DNA of 64,000 nt. Origin: Nitratireductor aquibiodomus NL21 = JCM 21793 (GTDB taxonomy: Bacteria > Pseudomonadota > Alphaproteobacteria > Rhizobiales > Rhizobiaceae). The position numbers and the translations under genes were made by a program. This document shows, piece by piece, positions 30,686-42,099 of the stretch. The stretch's first letter is position 1; every line of letters starts with the position of its first letter. The notes under the pieces were generated by a model. The model had not been told where the DNA came from, did not search any database, and saw nothing but the letters and a program-made list of their open reading frames with translations. The stretch spans positions 1-64,000 of the forward strand of contig NZ_BAMP01000012.1 in assembly GCF_000615975.1 (NCBI RefSeq), read 5' to 3'.

Positions 30686-33091
30686 TCAGCCCCGCAGCGT
30701 GCCGCCGGTCTGTTTGCCGACATTGGCGACGATGCGGCCGGCGATGGCTTCCAGTTCCTCATCCGTCAGCGTCTTGTCGCGCGGCTGGATCGAGACTTCG
30801 ATGGCAACGGACTTCTTGTCTTCACCGAGCGAGGGGCCTTCAAAGATGTCGAACACCCGCACACCGGTGACGAGCTTCTTGTCGGCCGCCGCCGCCGCCC
30901 GCTCGATGGTTGCTGCCTCCACCGACTTGTCGACCACGAAGGCGAAATCGCGCCGCACGAGCTGGAAGGGCGAAAGGTCGAGACGCGGCTTGGTGCGTGT
31001 TGCCTTGGCCTTCGGCTCGGGGATCGCGTCGAGGAACACCTCGAAACCGCAGATCGGTCCTTCGGCATCCAGCGCTTCCAGCGTGCGTGGGTGGATTTCG
31101 CCGAATGCGGCGAGCACGATCTTCGGTCCAAGACGGATCGTTCCCGAGCGACCGGGGTGATACCAGTCGGGGCCGCCTGCAACGATCTGCAACTTGTCCA
31201 CTGGAGCGCCCGCAGCCTCAAGGGCCGCCAGCGCATCGGCCTTGGCATCGAACACGCCGACGGAGGCGCTGTTGCCCGACCAGTGGCGTCCCGCACCGTC
31301 CATCACCGCTGTGCCGCGGCGAATGCCGCCCGCCACACGGCGCTGGCCTGCATAGCTGTCGTTCTCATAAGTGCTCGACACCTCGAACAACGCCACATCG
31401 GCGTAGCCACGCGCGGCATTGCGCTGGGCGGCTGCGATGAGGCCCGGGAGAAGCGAGGGGCGCATGTCCGACATGGAGGCGGCAATGGGGTTGGAGAGCT
31501 TCAGCGACGCATCGCCACCGCCGAAGAGCTTTGCCTGGGCCTCGTCGATGAAGGTCCAGGTGACCGCCTCCATCATGCCGCGCACGGCCAGCGCGCGCCG
31601 CGCATTGCGGGTGCGGTTTTGCAGAACGGTGAGGATCTGGCCGTTGACCGCGCCATGGGAGGGCAGGGGCTGCGGCGCAATCTCGTTGACCCCGTGAATG
31701 CGCATCACCTCTTCCACCAGATCGGCCTTGCCGTCGATGTCGGGTCGCCAGGACGGCACTGACACTTCCAGCACATCGCCATCGCCGGTGGAGGCGAAGC
31801 CGAGGCGGTTGAGAATATCTTTGCTCTCGGCGCTTGAAACCTCAAGGCCGGTCAGGCGCTTCACCTCGCTCACCGGGAAGGTGATGCTGCGAGGCTCATA
31901 GCCTTTGTATCCAACCACGCGGCTTTCGCTCGGCTCACCGCCGCACAGGTCGAGAACGAGCTGCGTGGCAAGCTCCAGGCCGGGTTCCATCATCTCCGGG
32001 TCGACGCCACGTTCGAAGCGATAGCGCGCATCGGTGATAATGCCGAGATCGCGGCCCGTACGGGCGATGTTCATCGCGTCCCACAGGGCGGATTCGATCA
32101 GCACATCCGTGGTGTTCTCATCGCAGCCCGAATGCTCGCCACCCATTATGCCGGCAATGGATTCCACGCCGTTTTCGTCGGCAATGACGCACATTTCCGG
32201 CGTCAGCTTGTATTCGCGCTCGTCGAGCGCCTGCACCGCCTCGCCATCCCTGGCGCGGCGCACGGTGAGATTGCCTTTCACCTTGGCGGCGTCGAAGACG
32301 TGGAGCGGGCGTCCCCGGTCGAAGGTCACATAATTGGTGATGTCGACCAGCGCATTGATGGGACGCAGGCCGATGGCCGCGAGGCGCTGTTGCATCCATT
32401 TTGGCGAGGGGCCGTTCTTCACGCCACGCACGAGCCGCAGCGCGAAACCGGGGCAAAGCTCCGGCGCTTCGATGGCGAGTTCGACCGGGCAGGCCCCCTT
32501 GCCCGCCACCGGCGCGATGGGTGCATTCTTCAGCGTGCCGAGGCCTGCGGCTGCCAGATCGCGCGCAATGCCATGAACGCCGGTACAGTCTGGCCGGTTC
32601 GGCGTCAGGCCGATCTCGATCACCGGATCGTCGAGCTTCGCCCAGCTTGCGAAGGAGGTGCCGACAGGGGCGTCTTCGGGCAGGTCGATGATGCCGTCAT
32701 GCTCCTCCGACATCTGCAATTCGCGTTCCGAGCACATCATGCCGTGGCTTTCCACGCCGCGGATCTTGCCGACCGAGAGCGTGACGTCGATGCCAGGCAC
32801 ATAGGTCCCGGGCGCGGCAAAGGCACCGACGAGACCGGCACGCGCATTGGGCGCACCGCACACCACCTGCACCGGCTTTCCGTCGCCCGTGTCGACGGAA
32901 AGCACGCGCAGCCGGTCGGCATCGGGATGCTGCTCGGCGGTCAGAACCTTTGCGATCACGAAAGGCTTCAGCGAGGCCTTGTCGTCCACCTCCTCGACCT
33001 CGAGGCCGATCATGGTGAGCTTTTCGACGATCTCGTCGAGCGTGGCATCGGTCTCAAGGTGCTCCTTGAGCCAGGAGAGCGTGAATTTCAT
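30686..33091 (-). CDS. pheT: Phenylalanyl-tRNA synthetase beta subunit
   Basis: PheT is the large subunit of the alpha2-beta2 enzyme that charges tRNA-Phe. The 801-residue protein begins [12 protein letters not shown], then an EMAP-type tRNA-binding domain ([12 protein letters not shown]), the B3/B4 editing region, the B5 domain and a C-terminal anticodon-binding domain ([20 protein letters not shown]). The length is normal and no shift is seen. It follows pheS after 20 bases, with AAGGAGATAG as ribosome site. Confidence 0.97.
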   Translation of the reverse strand: MKFTLSWLKEHLETDATLDEIVEKLTMIGLEVEEVDDKASLKPFVIAKVLTAEQHPDADRLRVLSVDTGDGKPVQVVCGAPNARAGLVGAFAAPGTYVPGIDVTLSVGKIRGVESHGMMCSERELQMSEEHDGIIDLPEDAPVGTSFASWAKLDDPVIEIGLTPNRPDCTGVHGIARDLAAAGLGTLKNAPIAPVAGKGACPVELAIEAPELCPGFALRLVRGVKNGPSPKWMQQRLAAIGLRPINALVDITNYVTFDRGRPLHVFDAAKVKGNLTVRRARDGEAVQALDEREYKLTPEMCVIADENGVESIAGIMGGEHSGCDENTTDVLIESALWDAMNIARTGRDLGIITDARYRFERGVDPEMMEPGLELATQLVLDLCGGEPSESRVVGYKGYEPRSITFPVSEVKRLTGLEVSSAESKDILNRLGFASTGDGDVLEVSVPSWRPDIDGKADLVEEVMRIHGVNEIAPQPLPSHGAVNGQILTVLQNRTRNARRALAVRGMMEAVTWTFIDEAQAKLFGGGDASLKLSNPIAASMSDMRPSLLPGLIAAAQRNAARGYADVALFEVSSTYENDSYAGQRRVAGGIRRGTAVMDGAGRHWSGNSASVGVFDAKADALAALEAAGAPVDKLQIVAGGPDWYHPGRSGTIRLGPKIVLAAFGEIHPRTLEALDAEGPICGFEVFLDAIPEPKAKATRTKPRLDLSPFQLVRRDFAFVVDKSVEAATIERAAAAADKKLVTGVRVFDIFEGPSLGEDKKSVAIEVSIQPRDKTLTDEELEAIAGRIVANVGKQTGGTLRG

Positions 33092-33111
33092 TGGTCTATC
33101 TCCTTAGGCGC

Positions 33112-34186
33112 TCAATCCGCCGAATAGTGTCGGCAGGTCCAGCGGGCGGAAGCGTAATGCTCAATCCAGCGCACATCGGCGTCGAAATAGTCGCGCAGGT
33201 CCGGCATGCCGTATTTCAGCGTGGCGATGCGGTCGATTCCCATGCCCCAGGCGAAGCCCTGGTATTCGTCTGGATCGAGATTGCAGGCGCGCAGCACATT
33301 GGGGTGCACCATGCCGCAGCCGAGGATCTCCATCCAGTCATTGCCCTCGCCGAAGCGCACTTCGCCCGGCTGCGAGCGGTCGCACTGGATGTCCACTTCC
33401 AGGCTCGGCTCGGTGAAGGGGAAGAAGGACGGTCGGAAGCGCATGTTCAGCTGCGGCACTTCGAAGAACGCCTTGCAGAACTCCTGGAGGACCCATTTCA
33501 TGTTGGCGACATTGGCCGTCCTGTCGATCACCAGCTTCGAGCTGGTGGAACATGGGCGAGTGGGTCGCGTCCGAATCCTGCCGGTAGGTCTTGCCGGGTA
33601 TGACAATGCGGATCGGCGGTTCCTGGGCTTCCATCGTGTGGATCTGCACCGGCGAGGTGTGCGTGCGCAGAAGCTTGCGCTCACCCTTCTCATCCGGCGG
33701 GAAGAAGAAGGTGTCGTGCATCTCGCGGGCCGGGTGGCCTTCAGGGAAATTCAGCGCCGTGAAATTGTAATAGTCGGTCTCGATGTCCGGTCCTTCGGCG
33801 ATGGAAAAACCCATGTCTGCGAAGATGGCGGTGATCTCGTCGATGACCTGGCTGATCGGGTGGATGCGGCCGCGCTCGGCGGGTGCCCGCCGCACCGGCA
33901 GGGTGACATCCACCTTTTCGCGCTGGAGCCGTGCGTCGATGGCGGCGTTGCGCAGTGCGTCGCGCCGTTCAGTCAGCGCTTCGGTGACGCGCGCCTTCAG
34001 CCCGTTGATTGCAGGGCCCATCACCTGCCGCTCTTCCGGAGACATGGAGCCGAGCGTCTTCAGCATCTGCGAGACCGAGCCCTTCTTGCCGAGCGTGGCG
34101 ACGCGCACTGCCTCGATCTCCTGCTCGTCGGCGGCAGTCTCAATCTGCCCGGCGATGGTCTTTTCCAGTTCCTCGAGTTCGCTCAT
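33112..34186 (-). CDS. pheS: Phenylalanyl-tRNA synthetase alpha subunit (frameshifted near 33534)
   Basis: PheS is the catalytic class II subunit of phenylalanyl-tRNA synthetase. A coiled-coil N-terminus (residues 1-90) precedes motif 2 ([17 protein letters not shown]). The frame breaks here. Two added bases near 33534 (GAAG to GAAGGG) continue as [15 protein letters not shown], then [16 protein letters not shown] and motif 3 [13 protein letters not shown]. The restored length is 358 residues, the family norm. The enzyme is essential and pheT is intact, so a real loss is unlikely. The start overlaps the preceding kinase-fold gene (ATGA). Confidence 0.95.
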
Positions 34187-35079
34187 GCCTCGTAGCCCTT
34201 TTTGGGTTTGATGTCGTGCTGGCTCATTTCCGCGGGCGTGGCCGCCGCGTTGCCGAGAGCCGTTTTCAAAAACCGTGTTGCTTTCAACACGCGCTTGCCG
34301 TCGCTGCCAAGCCCCCAGTGCTCGATTGCGCCAAGAAGGGGGATGAGCGGCGCGAAAAATCGGATGATCCGCCGCAGTTCTTCCGCCACCAGCCGCGGCG
34401 GCTCGGCGAAATAGGCATCGAATGCCATTTGCGGCGTGTCGGGCCGCTTCGCCTGCATGCAGATCTGCAGGAACAGAAGCCACACATCGCGCGCCTGCGC
34501 CGTGGCCAGCGGCATGGCGGCTTCGGGCTCCTCTTCGAAGTCGACAAAGCCCCAGCGGCCGTCGCTGGTGATGAACATGTCGCGCGGGTGCGGCCTGCCA
34601 TGGCACAGGCCAAGGCCATGTGCCCTGCGCAACGCCTCCGCTGCCTGCACCAGAAGCCCGTCATGGGCGCCGTCCTCGCCATGGCGCGCGAGCATGTCGA
34701 GCTCGCTCTGCGCGATGGGCGCGACATTTGACAGAACCAGAACCCGGTCGTTGCGGAAAAGCAGTTTCGCCGTCGGCAGCCCTGCCTCGCGGAACGCTTC
34801 AAGCTTGCGCACTTCGCGCTCGATGGCGGTTGCTGTGTTGGTGCTGGGTGAGGCGCGTAGAAAGGCGGCGGGCATCAGCGGCGTCAGTGTCGTATGCAGC
34901 CATTTGGCCGCCGGTTGCCGCTCTACGTCATAGCGTTTGATCCAGACGGTATGCCCGTCCAGCACAGTTGACGAAACGCGCTGACGCTCACCGGTGATGA
35001 GCAGGCGCAGGAGCTCCGCCGTCGCCGCCGGCGAAAGCACGTCCTTTTCGCTTGTCGTTTCGTTGTTCATGGTCTTCAT
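34183..35079 (-). CDS. Kinase-fold protein upstream of pheS
   Basis: This 298-residue protein has a protein-kinase-like fold of the lipopolysaccharide-kinase/Bud32 kind. It has [10 protein letters not shown] with a candidate ATP Lys near residue 48, a catalytic-loop-like [11 protein letters not shown] (about residue 170) and a metal-site-like FVDFEEEP. These resemble HGD..N and DFG motifs but are not identical, so activity is uncertain. It overlaps the pheS start by four bases, implying coupled translation. Some databases call relatives serine/threonine protein phosphatase, which the motifs do not support. Confidence 0.75.
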   Translation of the reverse strand: MKTMNNETTSEKDVLSPAATAELLRLLITGERQRVSSTVLDGHTVWIKRYDVERQPAAKWLHTTLTPLMPAAFLRASPSTNTATAIEREVRKLEAFREAGLPTAKLLFRNDRVLVLSNVAPIAQSELDMLARHGEDGAHDGLLVQAAEALRRAHGLGLCHGRPHPRDMFITSDGRWGFVDFEEEPEAAMPLATAQARDVWLLFLQICMQAKRPDTPQMAFDAYFAEPPRLVAEELRRIIRFFAPLIPLLGAIEHWGLGSDGKRVLKATRFLKTALGNAAATPAEMSQHDIKPKKGYEA

Positions 35080-35086
35080 CGCAAAG

Positions 35087-35119
35087 AAAAACCCGCGCCA
35101 GCCCTGCCAGCGCGGGTTT
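35087..35119 (-). terminator. Rho-independent terminator of rplT
   Basis: On the minus strand, CCCGCGC pairs with GCGCGGG and is followed by TTTTTCTTT. It lies about 40 bases past the rplT stop and isolates the rpmI-rplT transcript from the kinase-pheS-pheT run. Confidence 0.85.
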
Positions 35120-35156
35120 CCCGAATTAAACCTGTTTGCTTCGGGAAGCGCTAGCC

Positions 35157-35558
35157 TTAAGCGACAGCGCTTTCAAAAGCATTCGGGGTGGTGTCCTTGA
35201 GGTACACGAGCGCTTCCTTGGACTTCTTCACCAGAGCGGCGAAGGCCTGCGGCTCATGCACGGCCATGTCGGCCAGAACCTTGCGGTCGATCTCGATGCC
35301 GGCCTTGTTGAGGCCGTCGATGAAGCGGCCATAGGTCAGGCCGTGTTCGCGCGCGCCGGCGTTGATGCGCTGGATCCACAGAGCGCGGAAATTGCGCTTG
35401 CGGGCCTTGCGATCGCGGTAGGCGTACTGCAGCGACTTCTCGACCGCCTGCTTGGCGATGCGAATGGTGTTCTTGCGACGGCCGTAGAAACCCTTGGCGG
35501 CTTTCATGACCTTCTTGTGCTTGGCGTGGGCGGTAACGCCCCTCTTTACGCGTGCCAT
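35157..35558 (-). CDS. rplT: 50S ribosomal protein L20
   Basis: L20 is an early-assembly protein of the large ribosomal subunit. The 133-residue sequence begins [19 protein letters not shown] and continues with the conserved [15 protein letters not shown] and [16 protein letters not shown]. It lies 37 bases after rpmI and ends at a strong terminator. Confidence 0.98.
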   Translation of the reverse strand: MARVKRGVTAHAKHKKVMKAAKGFYGRRKNTIRIAKQAVEKSLQYAYRDRKARKRNFRALWIQRINAGAREHGLTYGRFIDGLNKAGIEIDRKVLADMAVHEPQAFAALVKKSKEALVYLKDTTPNAFESAVA

Positions 35559-35595
35559 GACATGATCTCCTTAAATCTGTTCCGGGTTCCTGCGA

Positions 35596-35796
35596 TCACA
35601 GGCCGTAGGGCATGAACTTCTTCACGATCTTCGTATCGGGATCGGAAAGAACCATCGTGCCGCGGGCATCGCGGATGAACTTGTTGGAACGCTTGATCAT
35701 GCCGTGGCGCTTGCCAGCGGCTGCGACTTTCACCTTGCCGGTGGCGGTTACCTTGAACCGCTTCTTGACAGAAGACTTCGTCTTCATCTTGGGCAT
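35596..35796 (-). CDS. rpmI: 50S ribosomal protein L35
   Basis: L35 is a 66-residue basic large-subunit protein. It begins [20 protein letters not shown] and ends KKFMPYGL. The start at 35796 is the conserved family start, preceded by AACGGAGAAG. It is the first gene of the rpmI-rplT transcript; infC is not directly upstream as in many bacteria. Confidence 0.97.
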   Translation of the reverse strand: MPKMKTKSSVKKRFKVTATGKVKVAAAGKRHGMIKRSNKFIRDARGTMVLSDPDTKIVKKFMPYGL

Positions 35797-35996
35797 TTTG
35801 CTTCTCCGTTCTTTCGCCTGCGTCGATCTGCGTAAAAAGCGCGCCGGGTGGCGTCGGCTTCTCACAGTGTCGCGCATGCGCATTTCAGCATTAGGGACCG
35901 CCACGGCATGCCCTGCCGGCCGGTCCAGGAACGCGGCCTTATAGCGGCGGCGGGCGGTTTGCGCAACTCCTGATTTGACCGCGTGGCGGCGCCGGC

Positions 35997-36637
35997 TCAG
36001 TAGAGACGGAACAGTATGGGCAGCAGTCCGAGATCCTGAACATACTCCACCAGCTCGAAGGCCGGCATGGCCAGGAAGAAGATCAGCCGTCCCGCAGCGT
36101 GCCATAGAGCCGCTCGGGCAGAATGGTCAGTGTCTTTGGATCGTGGAAGAGCTTCGGGTTCGGGATGAAGCCCGGCACGCGTGCCAGATAGGCCTCATAG
36201 GCCTCGCCGAATGTTTCGCGCAGGTGGTGTTCTTCCCGGCGTGTGGTGATGCTGAGAATAAAGGCCGCCAGCACGCCGCAGATCGCCGCAGCCACCATGC
36301 TTCCGGTCTGGGCGCCGACCCCCATGGCTCCAAGGGTGGAGAAGAGATAGAGCGGATTGCGCGTCATGGAATAAGGTCCATCCTGCACAAGTTCCGCAGC
36401 CTTGCGCCCGCCAATGTAAAGCGTGCACCAGAGTCTGCCCGCGATGGCGATGCCGATCAGACCAAGGCCCGCGATCTCGATGATCTCCTCGATATCGATG
36501 CCGAGAGGTTGATAGTGCGCCCAGCCCGAGTGGAAGAAGAGAACGAAGCCACATAGCAGCGCCGCGATGAGCCAGAAACTCGCGATGCGCAGGCGCTGGA
36601 ACTGCCCCAGCGCAATTTGATGGATCGACATTCTCAT
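35997..36637 (-). CDS. Isoprenylcysteine-carboxylmethyltransferase-like membrane protein (frameshifted near 36086)
   Basis: This is an integral membrane methyltransferase of the ICMT/phospholipid-methyltransferase (PEMT-like) fold, 213 residues when repaired. It has four to five hydrophobic segments and the SAM-binding signature [12 protein letters not shown] followed by [22 protein letters not shown]. One added base near 36086 extends the C-terminus from RLYGTLRDG to [16 protein letters not shown] and [11 protein letters not shown]. The substrate is unknown; lipids are typical in bacteria. It sits between infC and rpmI, where those genes usually adjoin. Confidence 0.82.
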
Positions 36638-36723
36638 ATCCCCGGATGATGGTTTGCCACAGCGCCGTGCATGCTCCTGGGCGCACGGGGCCACGCGTAG
36701 GGAAAGAATGCGGCGCATTTGCG

Positions 36724-36752
36724 AAAGAAAAAGCCGGAGCGAGCCCCGGCTT
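36724..36752 (-). terminator. Rho-independent terminator of infC
   Basis: On the minus strand, AAGCCGG pairs with CCGGCTT and is followed by TTTCTTTC. It lies about 40 bases past the infC stop, ending that transcript before the ICMT-like gene. Confidence 0.8.
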
Positions 36753-36792
36753 GTTGTCGTGTTGGTGTGCGTCTTTAAGGGCGCAGTGCCAA

Positions 36793-37335
36793 TCAGGTGG
36801 TGCGCGGCGCCAGGACCATCATCATCTGACGGCCTTCGAGCTTCGGCTCGGCTTCCACCTTTGCGATGGGCTCGACCTCTTCCTTGACACGGTTGAGGAG
36901 CTGCATGCCGAGTTCCATATGCGCCATTTCGCGGCCGCGGAAACGCAGCGTCAGCTTGACCTTGTCGCCAGCCTCGAAGAAGCGGCGCACGGCCTTCATC
37001 TTCACCTCATAATCATGGGTGTCGATGTTCGGACGCATCTTGATCTCCTTGATCTCGATGGTCTTCTGCTTCTTGCGCGCCTCGGCAGCCTTCTTCTGGC
37101 TCTGATACTTCATCTTGCCAAGATCGGTGATCTTGCACACGGGCGGCTTGGCGTTGGATGCCACCTCGACCAGGTCAAGGCCGGCTTCCTCGGCAAGACG
37201 CAGGGCGTCTTCCGTGTCGAGAACGCCACGGTTGTTGCCTTCGTCGTCGATGAGCTGAATCTGGGGAACCCGGATGTCGCGGTTTGCGCGCGGGCCTTCT
37301 ACTTTCTGAGGCGGCGCTTTGAATGGTCTGCGAAT
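36793..37335 (-). CDS. infC: Translation initiation factor IF-3 with AUU start
   Basis: IF-3 splits 70S ribosomes and proofreads the start codon and initiator tRNA. The 180-residue protein reads [20 protein letters not shown], then [47 protein letters not shown] in shorter parts, and ends [10 protein letters not shown]. No ATG, GTG or TTG precedes this N-terminus in frame. The codon ATT at 37335-37333 lies nine bases after GAGGAG and gives the family start M-RRPFKAP. An ATC nine bases earlier touches the ribosome site and is too close. AUU starts in infC allow autoregulation by IF-3 itself in E. coli. Confidence 0.95.
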   Translation of the reverse strand: MRRPFKAPPQKVEGPRANRDIRVPQIQLIDDEGNNRGVLDTEDALRLAEEAGLDLVEVASNAKPPVCKITDLGKMKYQSQKKAAEARKKQKTIEIKEIKMRPNIDTHDYEVKMKAVRRFFEAGDKVKLTLRFRGREMAHMELGMQLLNRVKEEVEPIAKVEAEPKLEGRQMMMVLAPRTT

Positions 37336-37514
37336 GGTCGTGATCTCCTCGAATTGTTAAATCACTGGTTACGGCATTGTCTTCAGGCCGAGGCGTATGT
37401 CGTCTCGGCAGGTGAAGTGTCAATAGCATATAAGGTCAAAAGAATCACGTTTCTCGTTTTGCCTGAATGGGAATGCGTGTGATCGATGGTTGGTTCCGGC
37501 ATGGGAGACAGTTG

Positions 37515-38287
37515 ATGAATGACGGCAGGGCGAGCTTTCTGACGATCGGCGAGACGCAGATCGCATACCGGCGTCGGGAGGGCCGCGCACCGGGCGTCGT
37601 CTGGCTGGGCGGCTACAAGTCCGACATGCTCGGCACCAAGGCCGGGGCGCTGGACGCCTGGGCCGCTGAACAGGGGCACGCCTTCCTGCGGCATGATTAT
37701 TCCGGTCACGGTGAATCCGGCGGTGCATTCATGGATGGCACGATCTCGCTATGGCTGGAGCAGAGCCTTTGTGTCCTCCGGGCTCTCACGAAAGGGCCGC
37801 AGATCCTCGTCGGATCGTCCATGGGGGCGTGGATCGCGCTCCGCATGGCGCAGGAACTGCACCGGGCAGGTGAGGGCGACCGTCTCGCCGGCCTTCTGCT
37901 TCTGGCTCCCGCTCCCGATTTCACCAGCGAACTGGTCGAGCCCAAACTGTCTGACGCAAATCGGCGGGAGCTTGAGGAGAAGGGCTATATGGAAGAACCT
38001 TCCGAATATTCCGACGAGCCCTACATCTATACGCGCGCGTTGTTTGAAGACGGCAAGCGCAACCTGGTGCTCAATGGCATTCTCGATACCCACTGCCCCG
38101 TCCATATCCTTCAGGCAAGGCCGATCCCGATGTCCCCTTCACCCATGCCATGCGGCTGACCGAGCATCTGCCGGCAGACGACGTCACCCTGTCGCTCATT
38201 GGCGACGGCGACCACCGGCTTTCCAGACCGCAGGACATAGCCCTGATCCTGCGGTCACTGGAAGGTTTGGTGGACCGTGTCGTTTAG
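37515..38287 (+). CDS. Alpha/beta hydrolase (frameshifted near 38114)
   Basis: This cytoplasmic alpha/beta-fold esterase-like hydrolase has 257 residues when repaired. It has FLRHDYSGHGESGG, the nucleophile elbow VGSSMGAWIAL (Ser nucleophile), and HCPVHILQ before the shift. One added G near 38114 continues as GKADPDVPFTHAMRL and the catalytic His in GDGDHRLSRPQD. The start at 37515 is preceded by GGGAG. The family resembles the palmitoyl-thioesterase ABHD10-like group. Divergent from infC, a pairing seen in other rhizobia. Confidence 0.87.
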
Positions 38288-38449
38288 CCCGGTTGCCGGG
38301 ATGTCGCGGAACTGCGCAAATAAATATCGAAAAAACAATGATTTGCGCGATTCTCGTTTATCAATTCCTTGAATCTGGGAAAACAGCACCCATCTCGAAA
38401 TCATGCAGCTTCCCGGGGGTTGCATGCTCAAGGAAAGGAACGGGTGAAC

Positions 38450-38880
38450 ATGACAAATTCTGCGCTTATCCGTCCCGCCTGGACGCCTGCGACGATTGCT
38501 CTGATGGTGGTGGGTTTCATGGTGTTCTGGCCGCTCGGCTCGCCATGCTCGCCTACATTCTGTGGGGTGACCGGCTCGGGGAGTTCAAGAAGGACGTGAA
38601 CCGAAAAACCGATGAAGTCTTTGCCGGCTGCCGGCGTGCATCAAAACGCCATGCGTTTACAGGCAACGTTGCCTTTGACGACTGGCGCACGAAAGAGCTG
38701 GAGCGCCTCGCCGAGGAACGCCGCAAGCTTGACGAGATGCGCGACGAGTTCGACGATTATATGCGCGAGCTGCGCCGGGCCAAGGATCAGGAAGAGTTCG
38801 ATCGTTTCATGAACGAACGCAACAAGGGTCGCAAATCGGGCCGCGGCGAGTCCGTCCCGGATGTGACCGACGAAGACTGA
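38450..38880 (+). CDS. DUF2852 membrane protein (frameshifted near 38540)
   Basis: This is a 143-residue protein of unknown function found in alphaproteobacteria. It has one membrane segment (IALMVVGFMVFWPLG, resuming as LAMLAYILWGDRLGEFKKDV after adding one C near 38540), then a charged coiled-coil tail (RLAEERRKLDEMRDEFDDYMRELRRAKD, given in parts RLAEERRKLDEM and DEFDDYMRELRRAKD) that ends with the family motif DQEEFDRFM. The start ATG is at 38450 after AAAGGAACGG. A terminator follows. Confidence 0.85.
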
Positions 38881-38907
38881 TCTGTTGGATGGCAGGTAAA
38901 CGGTTGA

Positions 38908-38937
38908 AACGGCATCTCATTGAGGTGCCGTTTTCTT
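38908..38937 (+). terminator. Rho-independent terminator after DUF2852 gene
   Basis: AACGGCATCTC (38908-38918) pairs with GAGGTGCCGTT (38922-38932) with one G-U pair and a three-base loop, then TTCTTT. It lies 28 bases past the stop codon. Confidence 0.8.
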
Positions 38938-38974
38938 TGCGCGTTTTTCTCCGCGAATCGCTTATCCTTCTCCA

Positions 38975-39739
38975 ATGGCGCTTGGTTTCCTCAACAAGAT
39001 GATCGGGCTGAAAGTGGCGGCTCCTCCGGCCGAGCGCATGCACCGCGTTGCCGGGCGCGAACTGCCGCTGCGCATTGTCGAAAATGCCAGAGCAAGGCGT
39101 CTCACCCTGCGCATCGAGCCGGGTGGGCGTGGGCTTCGCGTTACCGTGCCGCGGGGTCTCTCCCGCTCCCGCGAGGTTGAAGAGTTTCTTGACCGCCACA
39201 CCGGCTGGCTTGAGGAAAAGCTTAAAAAACTGCCTGAGCGTCCTCTGGTCCGGCCGGGCATCAAGATCCCTGTGCGTGGTCTGCCGCATCTCATCGTGCA
39301 CGATCCTGCGGGTCGGGGTGCCGCGCGGCTTGTCGTGCAGGAGGGGGGCCCTGTGCTCATTGTACCGGGTGATGGGGAACGCCTGCCGCGCCGGGTCGCC
39401 GATCTCCTGAAGCGCGAGGCCAAGCGCGACATCGAGGCGCTGGTGGCAAAACATACCGCATCAATCGGCAAACGCGCCCGCGCCATCCGCTTCCGTGATA
39501 CGAAGAGCCGCTGGGGGTCATGCACCTCCGACGGTGCGCTCTCCTTTTCCTGGCGCATCATGATGGCCCCGCCGCTGGTGATCGACTATCTGGTCGCCCA
39601 TGAGGTTGCGCATCTGAAAGAGATGAACCACGGCGCCCGCTTCTGGAAGCTCTGTCGCGAGCTCTGCCCTGAAACCGATCGCTGCAGGGACTGGCTGAAG
39701 CGCAACGGCACCGCCCTGCAGGCCATCGGTTTCGAGTGA
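38975..39739 (+). CDS. YgjP-like M48-type metallopeptidase
   Basis: This 254-residue protein of the YgjP/DUF45 family is related to zinc peptidases. The zinc motif HEVAHLKEMNH lies near residue 209, preceded by DTKSRWGSCTSDGALSFSWR, a family signature. The N-terminal half (RRLTLRIEPGGRGLRVTVP) is the usual beta-rich domain. The biological role is not known. It is a single gene after a terminator and before trpF, on the same strand. Confidence 0.9.
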   Translation: MALGFLNKMIGLKVAAPPAERMHRVAGRELPLRIVENARARRLTLRIEPGGRGLRVTVPRGLSRSREVEEFLDRHTGWLEEKLKKLPERPLVRPGIKIPVRGLPHLIVHDPAGRGAARLVVQEGGPVLIVPGDGERLPRRVADLLKREAKRDIEALVAKHTASIGKRARAIRFRDTKSRWGSCTSDGALSFSWRIMMAPPLVIDYLVAHEVAHLKEMNHGARFWKLCRELCPETDRCRDWLKRNGTALQAIGFE

Positions 39740-39843
39740 GCCACGGTCGCGCCAGGCAGGGGCGCGGGTTTCTGGGGCGTTGGGCGCCTGGCGCGACCGC
39801 CTCCTGCCTCGACTCCGCCGCCATTTCGTGCCACTTCCCTGTT

Positions 39844-40509
39844 ATGACACTCGACGTGAAAATCTGCGGGCTGAAGACCGAAGATGCCATGGCGGCAGCA
39901 CTCGATGGCGGTGCGAGCCATATCGGCTTTATTTTCTTCGAGAAAAGCCCTCGCCATGTGGAGGCCGATACGGCTGCAAGCCTGCGAAAAGCAGCCCTTG
40001 GCCGCGCAAAGGCTGTTGCCGTCACGGTCAATGCCGATGATGCGGGACTGGATGCCATTGTGAGCGCGGTCCGGCCTGATATTCTGCAGCTTCATGGCGG
40101 TGAAAGCCCGGAGCGTGTCGCCGAGGTGAAAGCGCGCTACGGCCTGCCGGTGATGAAGGCGTTCGCCATCCGCGAGGCGACCGATCTGGAGCGGATCGCG
40201 GCCTATCGCGGCGTCGCCGACCGTTTCCTGTTCGACGCCAAGCCGCCGAAAGGATCCGAGCTTCCCGGCGGCAATGGTGTGTCCTTCGACTGGCAGCTTC
40301 TGGCGGGCCTTGACGATACTGTCGATTACATGCTTTCCGGTGGCCTGAATGCGGCCAATATCGGTGCGGCTCTGAAAGCCGTGTCGCCGCGCGGAATAGA
40401 CATTTCGTCTGGCGTTGAAAGCGCGCCCGGCGAGAAAGATCCGGAACTGATACGCGCGTTCTTCGCCGCCGTCCGGCTGGCGCTTGAAACCGACACGGCT
40501 CCGGCATGA
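39844..40509 (+). CDS. trpF: Phosphoribosylanthranilate isomerase
   Basis: TrpF converts phosphoribosylanthranilate to CdRP in tryptophan synthesis. The 221-residue barrel starts [18 protein letters not shown] (catalytic Cys in KICGL) and has HGGE, catalytic Asp in FLFDAKPP, and phosphate-binding [11 protein letters not shown] and DISSGVES. Start chosen at the ATG at 39844; an upstream in-frame Met adds 36 residues unlike the family. First gene of trpF, trpB, small ORF, trpA, accD, folC. Confidence 0.96.
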   Translation: MTLDVKICGLKTEDAMAAALDGGASHIGFIFFEKSPRHVEADTAASLRKAALGRAKAVAVTVNADDAGLDAIVSAVRPDILQLHGGESPERVAEVKARYGLPVMKAFAIREATDLERIAAYRGVADRFLFDAKPPKGSELPGGNGVSFDWQLLAGLDDTVDYMLSGGLNAANIGAALKAVSPRGIDISSGVESAPGEKDPELIRAFFAAVRLALETDTAPA

Positions 40510-40519
40510 GGAGAACGCC

Positions 40520-41740
<1,221 letters not shown>

Positions 41741-41742
41741 GC

Positions 41743-41985
41743 ATGTTCGAAATCTATCGCTCCAAGCAAAACCTGCACCACTACGTGGCCATTCGCCAGG
41801 ACGACGATAGGGAAAATCCGAAGGGGATAAGGGAGAGCCAGAACCTTGCTTTCCTGACCCATGTGGCCGATGACGGCGCGCCGCGCATCGCCTTCGACCC
41901 TGAAGAGGCGAAAAGCCGGATCGAGCGCGATGGCTTCTATGCCTTTGCCGTCACCATTGAAATCCGCGAACACGCTGAGGGATAA
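41743..41985 (+). CDS. Small conserved-type hypothetical protein between trpB and trpA
   Basis: This 80-residue soluble protein is not recognised. It starts MFEIYRSKQNLHHYVAIRQD, is rich in Arg, Asp and Glu, and ends TIEIREHAEG; no membrane segment or Cys cluster. It begins two bases after the trpB stop and has GGAGATG nearby, so it is likely translated with trpB. Its position inside the trp operon suggests a role linked to it or a neutral insertion; neither can be shown. Confidence 0.7.
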   Translation: MFEIYRSKQNLHHYVAIRQDDDRENPKGIRESQNLAFLTHVADDGAPRIAFDPEEAKSRIERDGFYAFAVTIEIREHAEG

Positions 41986-42099
41986 GCTGGTCGCATTGCA
42001 TTGCCGCGTTCGTGATCGAGCGTAGAGGCCGCTGCAACCGCAAGGACTGCAAGACGGCGTGGGGGCGCCGCGCTGGACGTACGAGGACCCGGAACCATC

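Noticed and set aside
34183-35079. Annotation of this gene as a serine/threonine phosphatase
   Set aside because: The visible motifs ([19 protein letters not shown]) are kinase-fold-like and no metallophosphatase motifs are present.
39736-39843. 36-residue N-terminal extension of trpF
   Set aside because: Unlike the family and without a ribosome site; the ATG at 39844 matches TrpF.
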